NCBI GenBank assembly: GCA_942493315.1
Contig: OW818690.1
Location: 558,001 to 622,000 of the forward strand
Length of the DNA stretch: 64,000 nucleotides
Source: UBA5429 sp942493315
Lineage (GTDB): Bacteria; Bacteroidota; Bacteroidia; Bacteroidales; WCHB1-69
Reading direction: 5' to 3'
The position numbers and the translations under genes were made by a program. Shown here piece by piece: positions 25,361 to 35,973 of this stretch (within the stretch, counting starts at the first letter, position 1; the number at the start of each line of letters is the position of its first letter). Below the pieces are notes generated by a model that saw only the letters and a program-made list of their open reading frames with translations, had not been told where the DNA came from and searched no databases.

Positions 25361-28016
25361 CTGTAATATTCCCTTTTAATCGTAAATCTTTACTGGAACT
25401 TCCAATCATAATTCTAAAATCACCGGACTCCACCACCCACTGATTTTGGGCGTTTAGAATTTTCAATTCCTGAGGTGTGATCTCAAAAGAGATTTGCTTC
25501 GATTCTCCTTGTTTTAAGAACACTTTTTGAAATCCCTTTAATGCTACAACCGGTTGTGCAACAGAAGCAATAATATCTTTTACATAAAGCTGAACGACCT
25601 CAGCTCCATCATATTTTCCGGTATTTTTCAATGTAAATGAAACGGTTAATGAGCCTTTTGTTTGTATGGAATCGTGTGAAAAATGGATATCAGAATACTC
25701 AAATGTGGTATAAGATAATCCATACCCAAATGGGAACAGCGGTTGGCCGGTTAAATTGTAATAATCGTCTCCCCTACCTGTAGGCAAATGATTGTAAGTT
25801 AAAGGTAACTGTGCTTCATGAATGGGAAAAGTGATCGGTAGTTTTCCGGAAGGGGAAACCTTACCCATAAGGAGATCAGCTACTGCATAACCACCTTCAT
25901 CACCGGGATACCAAATCATTACAATACTGTTTACCTGATCTTTCCAGGACTCCATCGTGATGGCACTACCTCCCACTAAAAGAACCACAACCGGTTTACC
26001 GGTCTTTGCCACTGCCTGTATGAGCGCTTCCTGATCACCGGGAAGATTTAAAAATGCACGATCCTGAAATTCTCCTTCATGAATACCGGCAACAATCACA
26101 ACAATATCAGACTTTTGAGCGGTTTTAACAGCTTCCTGAATCATTTTTTCCCTCTTTTTGAGGGCAATACCATAATTCCATACCATTTTAAAGCGTGCAT
26201 TTCCGGCAGTTTCGTAGTATTCTACAACAATATTATAGATTTTATTTTTTTCAAACTTATATGGGACTGTCAACGTTCTATATGAACTCTTATTGAAATT
26301 ATCTATAATCATTTTCCCATTGATAGATAATCTATATCCATCATTCCCTTCAAAACCAATCTGATAGGTTCCAGATTCGGGAACAATAAGATCTCCTTTC
26401 CAACGGATCGAGTATTGATCGTATGGCAGCAGCTTTTGATCAGGGGAGAATAATGTCCAGGAGCCATTGATTTGAGCTTCCTTTCTACTGATTACCGGAG
26501 TTCCCTCAAAGTTACTATTATCAAAATAGTCTGCTGTTAGGCCATTTGGAAAATAATCAGAAGTGATCATTTGAAAATCAGAGGTGATTAATTCTTCTAT
26601 TCCTTTTGAGAAGTTGATTTGAATATCAGCGGGTAAACGCTCTTTCATTCCTTGTAAAATGGATATTTTTTGTGCACCCGGTCCACTATAACCACCTAAT
26701 CGGACAGTATCTGCATCAAAACCTATCAATGCCACCGATTTAATATTTTGAAGAGGCAGGGTTTTGTTTTCATTTTTCAATAAAACAAACGACTCTTCTG
26801 CCATCTGTTCACACAGATCCCGATGAGCTCTGCAATTGGTAATTGTATCTTTTTCCGGAACTTCCAAAAAAGGATGGTCAAATAATCCCAATTCAAACTT
26901 CATGGAAAGGACTCTATAAACTGCTTCATCAATCGCCTGAGGGTCAATCATCCCTTTATCGAAAGCTTCTTTAAAGAGCGGATAATGATCATAAGAAGTT
27001 TGAAAAATAACATCTAATCCACCATTGATAGATTGTGCTGTTGATTCAGCATAATCTTGAGCCGTAAAATGGAGCACATTTGCACCACCCACAGCACCTG
27101 CATCAGAAAGAACAAATCCTTTAAAACCGAACTCTTTTTTAACAATATCTTTCAATAACCAACTATTTGATGAACAAGCAATTCCATTCAATGAGTTATA
27201 ACAACTCATAACAGAGCGGGTTCCTCCAATTTTGAAACATGCTTCAAAAGGGAGAAGATGGGTTTGTCTAAGATACCATTCTGACCAATAGATGGGATAA
27301 CTATCTCTTCCTCCATCGCCAACATTAGCAATGAGGTGTTTGGGAGTAGTTATAATTCCTTTATTTTCAAATGGATACACAAATGCAACTGCCATTGTAC
27401 TCGTCAGGAATGGGCATTCTCCATACGTTTCTTCGGTTCTGCCCCAACGCACATCACTAGCCAGATTGATAACCGGAGAAAGAATATCGGTTACACCTCT
27501 CATTTTACATTCAGCAGCAATGGCATCGGCCACTTGAACCATTAAGTTTGGATTCCATGAAGCTGCCATTCCGATAGATTGCGGAAACGAAGTACACCCA
27601 TATCTTATCAATCCATGTAAAGACTCATCCACAATAAAAATGGGAATTCCCAATCTGGTTTCCTCTACAAAAAACTTTTGCATGGTATTAATTTCCCTGA
27701 TTCTTTCCGCTGTAACAATAGGATTTTGGGAATTATAAGAGAGTATTTGTTCTGCAACTTGGGCAGAATTGTATTGATCCGTAATTTGGAACCCCATAAT
27801 TCCATGTTGTAGTTTTTCTTTTCCGATAGACAAGTTTCCGGGAATTAAAAAAAGCTGCCAAAACTTCTCTTCCAGAGTCATTCTGCTTAAAAGGTCTGTA
27901 GTTCTGACATTGATGGGGAGATTGCTGTTTTTATAGGGAGCAAGTTGAGCAAAGGAGGATGAGAAAACTCCAAAAAAGATAACAAAGGAGATCCATTTCA
28001 AATACTGATTTTTCAT
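25350..28016 (-). CDS. GH3 beta-glucosidase (BglX-like) with PA14 insert
   Basis: 888 residues with a signal peptide (about 1-24). GH3 N-terminal barrel with the nucleophile Asp in FVLSDAGAVGG near residue 304, GH3 C-terminal domain, a PA14 insert (about 490-620, YDQYSIRWKGDLIVPESG...GNDGYRL) and a C-terminal fibronectin-III-like domain. PA14-containing GH3 enzymes usually cleave beta-glucosides with glycan-binding help. No T9SS signal. It has its own -7 element upstream. Confidence 0.94.
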   Translation of the reverse strand: MKNQYLKWISFVIFFGVFSSSFAQLAPYKNSNLPINVRTTDLLSRMTLEEKFWQLFLIPGNLSIGKEKLQHGIMGFQITDQYNSAQVAEQILSYNSQNPIVTAERIREINTMQKFFVEETRLGIPIFIVDESLHGLIRYGCTSFPQSIGMAASWNPNLMVQVADAIAAECKMRGVTDILSPVINLASDVRWGRTEETYGECPFLTSTMAVAFVYPFENKGIITTPKHLIANVGDGGRDSYPIYWSEWYLRQTHLLPFEACFKIGGTRSVMSCYNSLNGIACSSNSWLLKDIVKKEFGFKGFVLSDAGAVGGANVLHFTAQDYAESTAQSINGGLDVIFQTSYDHYPLFKEAFDKGMIDPQAIDEAVYRVLSMKFELGLFDHPFLEVPEKDTITNCRAHRDLCEQMAEESFVLLKNENKTLPLQNIKSVALIGFDADTVRLGGYSGPGAQKISILQGMKERLPADIQINFSKGIEELITSDFQMITSDYFPNGLTADYFDNSNFEGTPVISRKEAQINGSWTLFSPDQKLLPYDQYSIRWKGDLIVPESGTYQIGFEGNDGYRLSINGKMIIDNFNKSSYRTLTVPYKFEKNKIYNIVVEYYETAGNARFKMVWNYGIALKKREKMIQEAVKTAQKSDIVVIVAGIHEGEFQDRAFLNLPGDQEALIQAVAKTGKPVVVLLVGGSAITMESWKDQVNSIVMIWYPGDEGGYAVADLLMGKVSPSGKLPITFPIHEAQLPLTYNHLPTGRGDDYYNLTGQPLFPFGYGLSYTTFEYSDIHFSHDSIQTKGSLTVSFTLKNTGKYDGAEVVQLYVKDIIASVAQPVVALKGFQKVFLKQGESKQISFEITPQELKILNAQNQWVVESGDFRIMIGSSSKDLRLKGNITVTP

Positions 28017-28032
28017 ATCTTTAAACTTTGCG

Positions 28033-28040
28033 CAAAGATA
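28033..28040 (-). promoter_or_regulatory. -7 element (TATCTTTG) for GH3
   Basis: Minus-strand TATCTTTGCG, 17 bases before the ATG at 28016. Confidence 0.5.
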
Positions 28041-28075
28041 CGATTTTATATACTAATGAAAAGGTTTTAAGCTGT

Positions 28076-28939
28076 TTATTTAACTACATTACGTTTGTAA
28101 ATATCAAACGTATTTTGAAGAAGGGATGCGATAGTCATAGGGCCAACGCCACCTGGAACGGGGGTAATAGCAGAAGCTATTTTTTCAATACTAGGCACAT
28201 CGATACTATTGTAAACATCTCCCACTAATTTTCCATCGATACTATTGATTCCCACATCAATAACGACTGCACCCTCTTTAAGCATATCGGCATGGATCAA
28301 GTTTGGACATCCGATTGCAACGATCAAGATTTCAGCTTGTCTTGTCAAATAGGGCAAATCTCTGGTTTTAGAGTGACAGATTGTAACAGATGCATTATTT
28401 TTCAACATCAGTCTGGCTGTAGGATTTCCTACCAGATTACTTCTTCCAATCACAACACAATGTTTTCCTGAAATCTCAATTTGTTCCTCTTGAAGAAGAG
28501 ATAAAATTCCACGAGGAGTGCAAGGGATAATGGCGTCATCACTTGAAGTACACAATAGTCCAACATTCATGGGGTGTAAACCATCCACATCCTTTTTGTA
28601 GTCGATCGCATTGATAATTGTATTGGTATCAATATGTTTAGGAAGAGGCAATTGTACAAGAATAGCATCAACAGATGCATCATTATTGAGTTGATCTATT
28701 AACTCCAGTAATTCTTTCTGAGAAGTATGGCATGGTAAGGTATGAATATCGCAATCCATACCGATGGCATTCGCTGCTTTTTTCTTGTTTCCCACGTGGG
28801 TAGCACTGTGGGGATCATCTCCTACTAAAACAAGCTCTAACTTAGGAGCTCTGTTATATTTTTCGACACAAAAAGCGATATCTATCGCCAAAATTGATTT
28901 AATTTTCTTGGCTAACGCACTACCATTGATAATTTTCAT
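28076..28939 (-). CDS. folD: methylenetetrahydrofolate dehydrogenase / cyclohydrolase
   Basis: 287 residues. QLPLPKHI and PVPGGVGPMT are the two FolD signatures, and GRSNLVGNPTARL is the NADP site. The catalytic Lys is kept in THVGNKKKA, but the Tyr that normally precedes it (YVxxK) is His here. A TAAATTTG -7-like element lies at 28959-28966. Cytoplasmic one-carbon metabolism. Confidence 0.95.
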   Translation of the reverse strand: MKIINGSALAKKIKSILAIDIAFCVEKYNRAPKLELVLVGDDPHSATHVGNKKKAANAIGMDCDIHTLPCHTSQKELLELIDQLNNDASVDAILVQLPLPKHIDTNTIINAIDYKKDVDGLHPMNVGLLCTSSDDAIIPCTPRGILSLLQEEQIEISGKHCVVIGRSNLVGNPTARLMLKNNASVTICHSKTRDLPYLTRQAEILIVAIGCPNLIHADMLKEGAVVIDVGINSIDGKLVGDVYNSIDVPSIEKIASAITPVPGGVGPMTIASLLQNTFDIYKRNVVK

Positions 28940-28963
28940 ACTTTTTTGAATTGATTTGCAAAT

Positions 28964-29887
28964 TTACACCTTTTTTTCGACAATTATTTGGTGTATCTGC
29001 TCCATTTTTTGATCTTCGGATAATGAAATATCGATCCAATGGATCAAAAATCCCTCCCGTTCCATTTTTCGGAACCAGGTCATTTGTCTTTTCGAAAATT
29101 GATGAATGGCAATATTGAGACGGTTGAACATGGTTTCATAATCAATTTCACCCAAAATAAATTGGGTTACAAATTTATATTCGAGTCCATATCTGATCAA
29201 CTGATTGAGATCTACGCCCTTATCCAATAAATGTTTAATCTCATCAATCATTCCGGTTTCAAGTCGCTCGTGCAATCTTTTGGTAATTTTGGATCGAATC
29301 AGGTCACGATCGCCATTCAATCCAAAAATGAGTGAGGGGATCGGTTGTGCAATCTCTTGTAGTTCCGGATGTTCATTGTAATAAAACTCTATTTCAAGGG
29401 CACGAAGTAATCTCTGTCTTGTTTCCGTATCTGTATGGTTGTGTAGAGATTTGAATTGAGCCAATTGTTCAGACAATTGATCATCTGAGTAAAGTTCAAG
29501 TTGAGATCTTAAAAAGGGATTTTCAGGAACAGGAAACAGTTTATATCCTTTTAGAAGTGCATCTATGTACATTCCGCTTCCACCACATAAAATCACTGAT
29601 TTTCCTTGTTGTTGAATTTGTTGAATGGTTTGATGAGCCAGTTGTTGATATCTAAAAACATTATACTCTATTCCGGGCTCCACAATATCGATCAAATGAA
29701 AAGGTATATGATAACCATCAATTTGATATTCAGACAAATCCTTGCCTGTCCCGATATCCATTCCTTTGTACACCTGACGAGAATCAGCACTTACGATTTC
29801 AGCTGCTGACTCTTTTGCCAGAAGTGCAGCTATACGAGTTTTTCCGGTAGCTGTAGGACCTAATATGGTAATGATTGGTTTCAGCAT
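28964..29887 (-). CDS. miaA: tRNA dimethylallyltransferase
   Basis: 307 residues. The P-loop GPTATGKTRIA at the N-terminus, SADSRQVYKGMDIGTGK and the RYGLEYKF region match MiaA, which prenylates A37 of UNN-decoding tRNAs. It begins 2 bases after the polA stop, so it is probably in the same transcript. Confidence 0.95.
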   Translation of the reverse strand: MLKPIITILGPTATGKTRIAALLAKESAAEIVSADSRQVYKGMDIGTGKDLSEYQIDGYHIPFHLIDIVEPGIEYNVFRYQQLAHQTIQQIQQQGKSVILCGGSGMYIDALLKGYKLFPVPENPFLRSQLELYSDDQLSEQLAQFKSLHNHTDTETRQRLLRALEIEFYYNEHPELQEIAQPIPSLIFGLNGDRDLIRSKITKRLHERLETGMIDEIKHLLDKGVDLNQLIRYGLEYKFVTQFILGEIDYETMFNRLNIAIHQFSKRQMTWFRKMEREGFLIHWIDISLSEDQKMEQIHQIIVEKKV

Positions 29888-29889
29888 GA

Positions 29890-32592
29890 TTAATGGGCAT
29901 CAAACCAACTTGGACCGCAACTAATTTCTACTTCAAGGGGCACTTTTAATGATATGGCCTGATTCATCAACCGAGGAACCATTTCCATTACAACCGCTAA
30001 TTCTTCATTAGGAACATCAAATATCAACTCATCGTGCACCTGTAGCACCATTTTCGTTTTGAGTTGTTGGGCATTTAATTCATTGAAAATGTTGATCATT
30101 GCCACTTTAATAATATCAGCAGCAGTTCCCTGAATGGGGGCATTGATGGCATTTCTTTCCGCTGCCTTTCTTAAAAGTCCATTAGATGATTTGATATCCC
30201 GGATATAGCGTCTTCTTCCCATCAGCGTTTCCACATAACCGTTTTTTCTGGCAAACTCCATAACTCCATTCATATAGGATTCAATGGCAGGAAATGAACT
30301 GTTATAATCTACAATAAGGTTTCTCGCATCTACTTGAGGAATATGTAGTCTTTCCGATAAGCCGAAAGCAGAAATTCCGTAAAGGATACCGAAATTCACT
30401 GTTTTGGCATATCTTCTTTGTTCAGTAGTTACTTCAGATCCGGGAATATGGTAAACTTGTGATGCAGTTGCGGTGTGAATATCTTCATGATTTAAAAAGG
30501 CATTGATCATATTTTGATCTTCCGCAGCTGAAGCAACCACTCTGAGTTCAATTTGAGAATAGTCGGCAGAAACTAAGGTATTGTTTGGTGTGGAAGGAAT
30601 AAATGCTTTTCGAATCTCTTTGCCTCTTTCTGTACGAATAGGAATATTCTGGAGATTAGGATTAACAGAGCTTAATCTTCCGGTAGCAGCAACCGTTTGT
30701 TGAAACGTGGAGTGTATTTTCCCGGTTTTAGGGTTGATTAGGAGTGGTAGTGCATCGATGTAAGTAGATTTAAGTTTGGAAAGTGAGCGCCATTCAAGAA
30801 TCAGTGAGATTATAGGATGTTTATTCACTAATTTTTGAAGCACTTCCTCCCCTGTTTGATACTGTTTTGTTTTGGTCAATTTAGCATTATCAATGATTTT
30901 TAATCTTTCAAAAAGGATCTCTCCTAATTGCTTGGGTGATCCAATGTTAAAAGTAGTATTGGCCAATTGATAGATCTGATTTTCTAAATCTTTTAGTTCT
31001 TTAGTGATCACTTCAGAACTTTCTGAAAGCACTTCTTTATCCAGTTTAATCCCGGTAAGTTCCATATCGGCAAGAACTTCAGCCAGGGGCATCTCCAGAT
31101 TTTCCAAAAGAGTAAGCATGTCATTATCCATCAATTCCTTTTTAAAAATCTGATACAAAGGAAAATAGATCTCCATTTTTTCACAGGAAGTTCTAATGAT
31201 ATTTTCAAAAGTAGTTTCTGCTTCCTGAGGTAAAAGTGCATATTCCAGGTAGTTTTCTGACATTCTCTCTAATTGGTGGGAATTTTCAGGTTGGAGTAAA
31301 TAATGAGCTATTTGTATATCAAAAAAACTTGTTGAATAGATCCTCTTCAACATTTTTAAATATTTGAATGTTGATTTTACCTGATATGAAACAATTTCAC
31401 GATGCGTATCAAATATGAGTTTTAAAAAGGTCAAATAATTTTTCTCTACATTTTCCAGGATATGATAATAAATTGTTTCTTTATTTTCAGCAAAAGTAAA
31501 GCCGGCAATTTTCTCATTCACCATGATCCAATCAAAAGCCAGTGTTTTTGCAGTCCAATATTTTTGATCTAACTCTTTTGGATTTTTAACTTCCCTAAAA
31601 TCATGTGCATGATCTGCAAAAGTTGAAAATAATGAAGTAGCGGTTTCTTGTTCCGGATCTTCAACAGAAGAAAATAGATCAGGAATTGTTGGTTTTGGGG
31701 CTGATTGAACCGAATTATTTGTTAAAATTCTTTGTGTTAAGGATCTAAATTCCAATTCGTTAAAAATCTTGGTCAGTTTTTCAGGATTGGGTTGTTCCAG
31801 TTTCATATCCTCAAAATTGAAGTCAACAGGAACATCCAGAATAATGGTGGCTAAAGATTTGGAAAGCATGGCCTGATCCTGAAATTGAATCAGGGTTTCT
31901 CTCATTTTTTGATTATCAACCTGATCAATATTTTTGTATAGATTTTCAATAGAATGAAACTGACCAATTAACTTTTTAGCTTTCACTTCACCTATATTGG
32001 GCACTCCGGGAATATTATCGGAGGCATCACCCCATAATCCTAAAATATCTATTAACTCTTCCGGTTCAGCAATACTGTATTTTTCGCAAACCTCTTTAAC
32101 GCCCACAACTTCTGCAGGTTGGCCAAATTTAGCAGGTTTATAGATAAAAATGTTTTCTGAAACCAATTGTCCATAATCTTTATCCGATGTCATCATATAC
32201 ACTTGAAATCCTTCTTGTTCTGCTTTTTTTGCCATTGTACCGATAACATCATCTGCTTCATATCCATCTTTTGTAATGATCGGAATATTAAAAGCATTCA
32301 ATATTTCATAAATGTAAGGAATTGCTAGAATAATATCTTCAGGTGTAGATTCACGATGCGCTTTATAGGCTTCAAATTCAGCATGTCTAAGAGTTGGTGC
32401 CCCTGTATCAAAAGAGATACCCAGGTGAGTAGGTTTCTCATTTTTGATTACATCGTACAATGTATTCGTAAATCCGAATATTGCTGAAGTATTTAATCCT
32501 TTAGATGTGATTCTGGGTGAACGAGCCATTGCATAATATGCTCTGTATATCAGAGCCATTGCATCAAGTAAAAAAAGTTTTTTCATAGACAT
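29890..32592 (-). CDS. polA: DNA polymerase I, 3'-5' exonuclease apparently inactive
   Basis: 900 residues. The 5' nuclease domain (about 1-290) and the polymerase domain (TAATGRLSSVNPNLQNIP, DYSQIELRV, QVHDELIFDV) are intact. In the middle domain the DxE motif reads FDWIM near residue 353 and the later Asp blocks (LKYD, YA.EDA) are missing, so proofreading is probably lost, as in Taq polymerase. The second ATG (residue 3) is an equally possible start. Between the FtsX-like gene and miaA. Confidence 0.94.
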   Translation of the reverse strand: MSMKKLFLLDAMALIYRAYYAMARSPRITSKGLNTSAIFGFTNTLYDVIKNEKPTHLGISFDTGAPTLRHAEFEAYKAHRESTPEDIILAIPYIYEILNAFNIPIITKDGYEADDVIGTMAKKAEQEGFQVYMMTSDKDYGQLVSENIFIYKPAKFGQPAEVVGVKEVCEKYSIAEPEELIDILGLWGDASDNIPGVPNIGEVKAKKLIGQFHSIENLYKNIDQVDNQKMRETLIQFQDQAMLSKSLATIILDVPVDFNFEDMKLEQPNPEKLTKIFNELEFRSLTQRILTNNSVQSAPKPTIPDLFSSVEDPEQETATSLFSTFADHAHDFREVKNPKELDQKYWTAKTLAFDWIMVNEKIAGFTFAENKETIYYHILENVEKNYLTFLKLIFDTHREIVSYQVKSTFKYLKMLKRIYSTSFFDIQIAHYLLQPENSHQLERMSENYLEYALLPQEAETTFENIIRTSCEKMEIYFPLYQIFKKELMDNDMLTLLENLEMPLAEVLADMELTGIKLDKEVLSESSEVITKELKDLENQIYQLANTTFNIGSPKQLGEILFERLKIIDNAKLTKTKQYQTGEEVLQKLVNKHPIISLILEWRSLSKLKSTYIDALPLLINPKTGKIHSTFQQTVAATGRLSSVNPNLQNIPIRTERGKEIRKAFIPSTPNNTLVSADYSQIELRVVASAAEDQNMINAFLNHEDIHTATASQVYHIPGSEVTTEQRRYAKTVNFGILYGISAFGLSERLHIPQVDARNLIVDYNSSFPAIESYMNGVMEFARKNGYVETLMGRRRYIRDIKSSNGLLRKAAERNAINAPIQGTAADIIKVAMINIFNELNAQQLKTKMVLQVHDELIFDVPNEELAVVMEMVPRLMNQAISLKVPLEVEISCGPSWFDAH

Positions 32593-32598
32593 TATTTT

Positions 32599-33816
32599 TT
32601 AATCAAACCGGATGGCATGAATAGGAGCAATTTTTTTAGATACAAAAAGAGCCGGTAAAGCTAAAGAAGCCATACAAACAAAAAGTACTCCCAGGTTAAC
32701 CAAAATAAAATAGAGGGGATTTAATTCAACGGGTATTGCCGATACATAATACGTATCTGGATCTAATTTTAATAGTTGAAACTGTTTTTGAATCAAACTT
32801 AAGGTGATTGCAATTCCATTTCCCCAAAGAAGACCTTTAACAATCAATCTTAAAGCCATCAACATAAAAAGTTTAAAAATGGTTTGTGTTTCCATTCCAA
32901 TTGTTTTGAGAATTCCAATAGTTTTGGTTTGCTCTAGTACAATTATAAAAAAAGAGGAGATCATAGTAATTACACAAACGAACATGGTTATGCAAAGGAG
33001 AACAATCACATTGGTATCAAAAAGGATCAACCATTCAAAAATATTGGGATACAATTGTTTAATTGTTTCTGCTTTGAGATGATACCCGATAGATTGATTA
33101 ATAGATTCTCCCAGATGATCCATCTCCAAATAATCGTCAATTAACAATTCAATACCTCCCACTTGTGTGGAATCCCAGCCATTTAATTTTTGAACATGCC
33201 TTAAATCAGCCAGTACAAATTTTTCATCATAATCCGGAATTCCGGTATTAAAGATTCCGGCAACAGTAAAACTTCTTTGTTTTGGAGGATCCTGAACAAA
33301 ATAGGTTGATACTTTATCTCCCAATTTTAATTTCAACTTATCAGCTAATTTTTTGGAGATAAAAATCTGTTTACTTAATTCCGGTGTATTATATAAAATG
33401 GGATCCCCTTCGAGTAAACATTTCTGAAATTGCTTCCATGCAAAAGTAGAGTCAATCCCTTTAAGAACAATCCCTTCCACTTGATCAGAAGTTTTAATAA
33501 GGCCAACTTTTGTTGAATAAAATTGAATATTCTTAATATGAGGATTCGCTTTAAGATCTTTTAAAAAAAATTGATTTCTATCGAATGGGATAGGGTCAAA
33601 AGAGTAATTTTGATCATAATTGGAGATTCTAATATGGGAACCCATACCTACAATTTTTTCTCTTATCTCCTTTTTATATCCACCGGTAATGATCAGTGAC
33701 ATAAGCATAATGATCATACCTAAAGCAACTCCTGCAATGGTGATATGAATCACAGGACGAGAGTACTTATGATTTCTCGTTTTCAGTAATTGGGAAGATA
33801 ATGAATAGAGGTTCAT
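32599..33816 (-). CDS. FtsX/LolC-type ABC transporter permease
   Basis: 405 residues. One N-terminal helix (about 20-45), a large periplasmic domain (MacB-PCD-like) and three C-terminal helices from about residue 265 form the FtsX permease layout. The sequence resembles LolC/LolE-type lipoprotein releasing permeases. No ATPase gene lies nearby. It ends 6 bases before polA. Confidence 0.85.
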   Translation of the reverse strand: MNLYSLSSQLLKTRNHKYSRPVIHITIAGVALGMIIMLMSLIITGGYKKEIREKIVGMGSHIRISNYDQNYSFDPIPFDRNQFFLKDLKANPHIKNIQFYSTKVGLIKTSDQVEGIVLKGIDSTFAWKQFQKCLLEGDPILYNTPELSKQIFISKKLADKLKLKLGDKVSTYFVQDPPKQRSFTVAGIFNTGIPDYDEKFVLADLRHVQKLNGWDSTQVGGIELLIDDYLEMDHLGESINQSIGYHLKAETIKQLYPNIFEWLILFDTNVIVLLCITMFVCVITMISSFFIIVLEQTKTIGILKTIGMETQTIFKLFMLMALRLIVKGLLWGNGIAITLSLIQKQFQLLKLDPDTYYVSAIPVELNPLYFILVNLGVLFVCMASLALPALFVSKKIAPIHAIRFD

Positions 33817-33839
33817 AAGTAAAAAATATTCTTTAAGAA

Positions 33840-35903
33840 TTAATTTTTAACCAGTTTTTGTGTTTGAGTAAAAGTTGGAGTTACAATTTTTACAAAATAG
33901 AGACCTGAAGCATATTGTGATACATCTAAAGTCATGGTTTGTGATTCAATTGCAAAAGTATTGATTTGTCTTCCGAAAGAATCATAAATAAAAATGGAAG
34001 AATAACTTTCAGGGTTTTCTTGTAGTGTCAATGTACATTGATCTTGTGATGGATTTGGATATAAAATAAATCTATTTTGATCCGTATTTTCAATATTAGT
34101 ATTGATGGTATAAATCATTTCAAAACCATCTCTTTCCGATTTGTTATCAGACTTAAAAATCACCTGAATTTTTCTGATATTGTATGTTTTGGTAGGCGGA
34201 ATTGTATATCCTGAATAACTATCTATATGTTTTCTATTGGTTGTAGTAATATCGTAAATATCAATATAATCTTCAGGACTTAAATCGAAGCGATTAAAAA
34301 GGAGTGTAATACTTTGAGCTCCGGTAGGTCTGATTAAGAATGAGCACTCCGTTTCCGCCGGATATGAATCTCCAATAGGTGTTCCGTCGGTAATTGTTGC
34401 TGTTGGAATAGTAAAAACCTGAACTTGTGAACATCCAACGATGGAAGTTGTTGTATTAAAGGACAATCTCCAACCTTGATCATTAATAGAGCCATTTGAT
34501 TTAAAAGTAATGTATAATGAGTCTGTAGGAATTGTTAAATTGACATTTGATATTATGCCTGAATAGGAAGCCACCCATACTCCATTGGAGGGATCTCCTT
34601 TCCAGAAAGAGAGGGTGTCATTACCTGATTCTGAAAGTAATGATTGAATATTTACAGAAATCTGAGTGGCATTGGGAGGAGCAATGATGTAGGTAATGTT
34701 TGAATTATCAGCATAGTTATTAATGCGACTTCCATCTTCAATAGTTCCAGATTTTGATGTTATTAGAACAGAATTATTAGAAACAGTGGGAAATGTTGCA
34801 GGTACAACATCAATAATCATACTTTGATCATTGTAGTATCCGCCAACACTGTTTGTAGATGATCCTAATGTAAAAAATCCATTACCACTACCGCCCCATC
34901 CAAAATTAAAATGACACAAATCGTCGCTATCATATCCATCACAAACAAATGCATGTCCTCCTTCCGAAGAAGTTCCCGAATAATAAACCGGTTTTTTATT
35001 GTTCAGTTGGTTTTTGATTTGATTCAACCATGTCGTTGCATTGCTTGAATATCTGTTTTTTAAACTAGCAGTTGAAGCATATTTAAAATTTCCAATCAGT
35101 GCTGAGGGAACATCAAAGCTATAAGCACCTGATCCATCTGCAGCATACATCATATCAACAGAAGTTGCGCAATGAAAAATCAATTTAGCAACTTCACAAT
35201 TATAATGATTTAACTCATCCTGCATGGCATTATAATCATAATGTTGTTGAGAAAAATTCACTGAAAATGATCCATATTCAGTATAGTTGGTATTGAATCC
35301 TTGTCCGGTAGCAGGATAGCGATAATAATACAAAATGGAAGACATAGCCACTGCAACACATCCAACGGGGACTCTATTATCATAACCGGATGGTGATGCA
35401 TCATCAACAGGTGAAAATTGATTATAATACTTTCCTTGATCCCACATTGATTTGATGAGAGGTTCCACAACTACTGTTGTTGTATTTTTTGCATTATTAC
35501 TTTTTAATTGATTCCATTGATTGTTGATCATTTCGTTCGGTAATAAATGGAATCTTCTGGCATCTACAATTTGAGTTTTGTATATATTCATCCAATAGAT
35601 AAAAGCAGGGGATAACTGATTAAAATCCAAATCACCAGTTGTTGAATAAGCTAGAATAGGAGTAGCATAGTCATCGGCACTCATGACCATATAGCCTGAA
35701 TTGGAAAAAGTAAAGATCGCCATTACCGTATCGGATCCATCCAGGTAATAGTATTCCCCTTTAATTTCAAAACTGGCGGTTTTAAAACCTCTTTGTTCAG
35801 CTGCTGTAAGAGAGTACTGTTTTAAAATTTGTATTGGAATGGTATTGGCAATAGAAAATGCAGGTACAAGAACCAGAAATAAAAAATAGAATAGTTTTTT
35901 CAT
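33840..35903 (-). CDS. C10 (streptopain-like) cysteine peptidase with CUB-like domains and T9SS signal
   Basis: 687 residues with a signal peptide (about 1-19) and a Spi/C10 propeptide. The catalytic Cys is in VPVGCVAVAMSSIL near residue 181 and the His in GGHAFVCDGY near 316, with FNFGWGGSGNGFF after it. Two CUB-like domains follow (about 390-475 and 490-590), each with the DxxxFW or YIDIYD pattern. The end (LYPNPSQDQCTLTL to TQKLVKN) is a type A T9SS signal. A secreted protease. Confidence 0.93.
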   Translation of the reverse strand: MKKLFYFLFLVLVPAFSIANTIPIQILKQYSLTAAEQRGFKTASFEIKGEYYYLDGSDTVMAIFTFSNSGYMVMSADDYATPILAYSTTGDLDFNQLSPAFIYWMNIYKTQIVDARRFHLLPNEMINNQWNQLKSNNAKNTTTVVVEPLIKSMWDQGKYYNQFSPVDDASPSGYDNRVPVGCVAVAMSSILYYYRYPATGQGFNTNYTEYGSFSVNFSQQHYDYNAMQDELNHYNCEVAKLIFHCATSVDMMYAADGSGAYSFDVPSALIGNFKYASTASLKNRYSSNATTWLNQIKNQLNNKKPVYYSGTSSEGGHAFVCDGYDSDDLCHFNFGWGGSGNGFFTLGSSTNSVGGYYNDQSMIIDVVPATFPTVSNNSVLITSKSGTIEDGSRINNYADNSNITYIIAPPNATQISVNIQSLLSESGNDTLSFWKGDPSNGVWVASYSGIISNVNLTIPTDSLYITFKSNGSINDQGWRLSFNTTTSIVGCSQVQVFTIPTATITDGTPIGDSYPAETECSFLIRPTGAQSITLLFNRFDLSPEDYIDIYDITTTNRKHIDSYSGYTIPPTKTYNIRKIQVIFKSDNKSERDGFEMIYTINTNIENTDQNRFILYPNPSQDQCTLTLQENPESYSSIFIYDSFGRQINTFAIESQTMTLDVSQYASGLYFVKIVTPTFTQTQKLVKN

Positions 35904-35937
35904 TTATTGTTATGAAGCTTTTTTAAAAATTAGTTGG

Positions 35938-35945
35938 CAAAGATA
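35938..35945 (-). promoter_or_regulatory. -7 element (TATCTTTG) for the C10 peptidase
   Basis: Minus-strand TATCTTTGCC, 34 bases before the ATG at 35903. Confidence 0.5.
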
Positions 35946-35973
35946 CACCAAAAAAAGGAATATTTGGGGTTTG

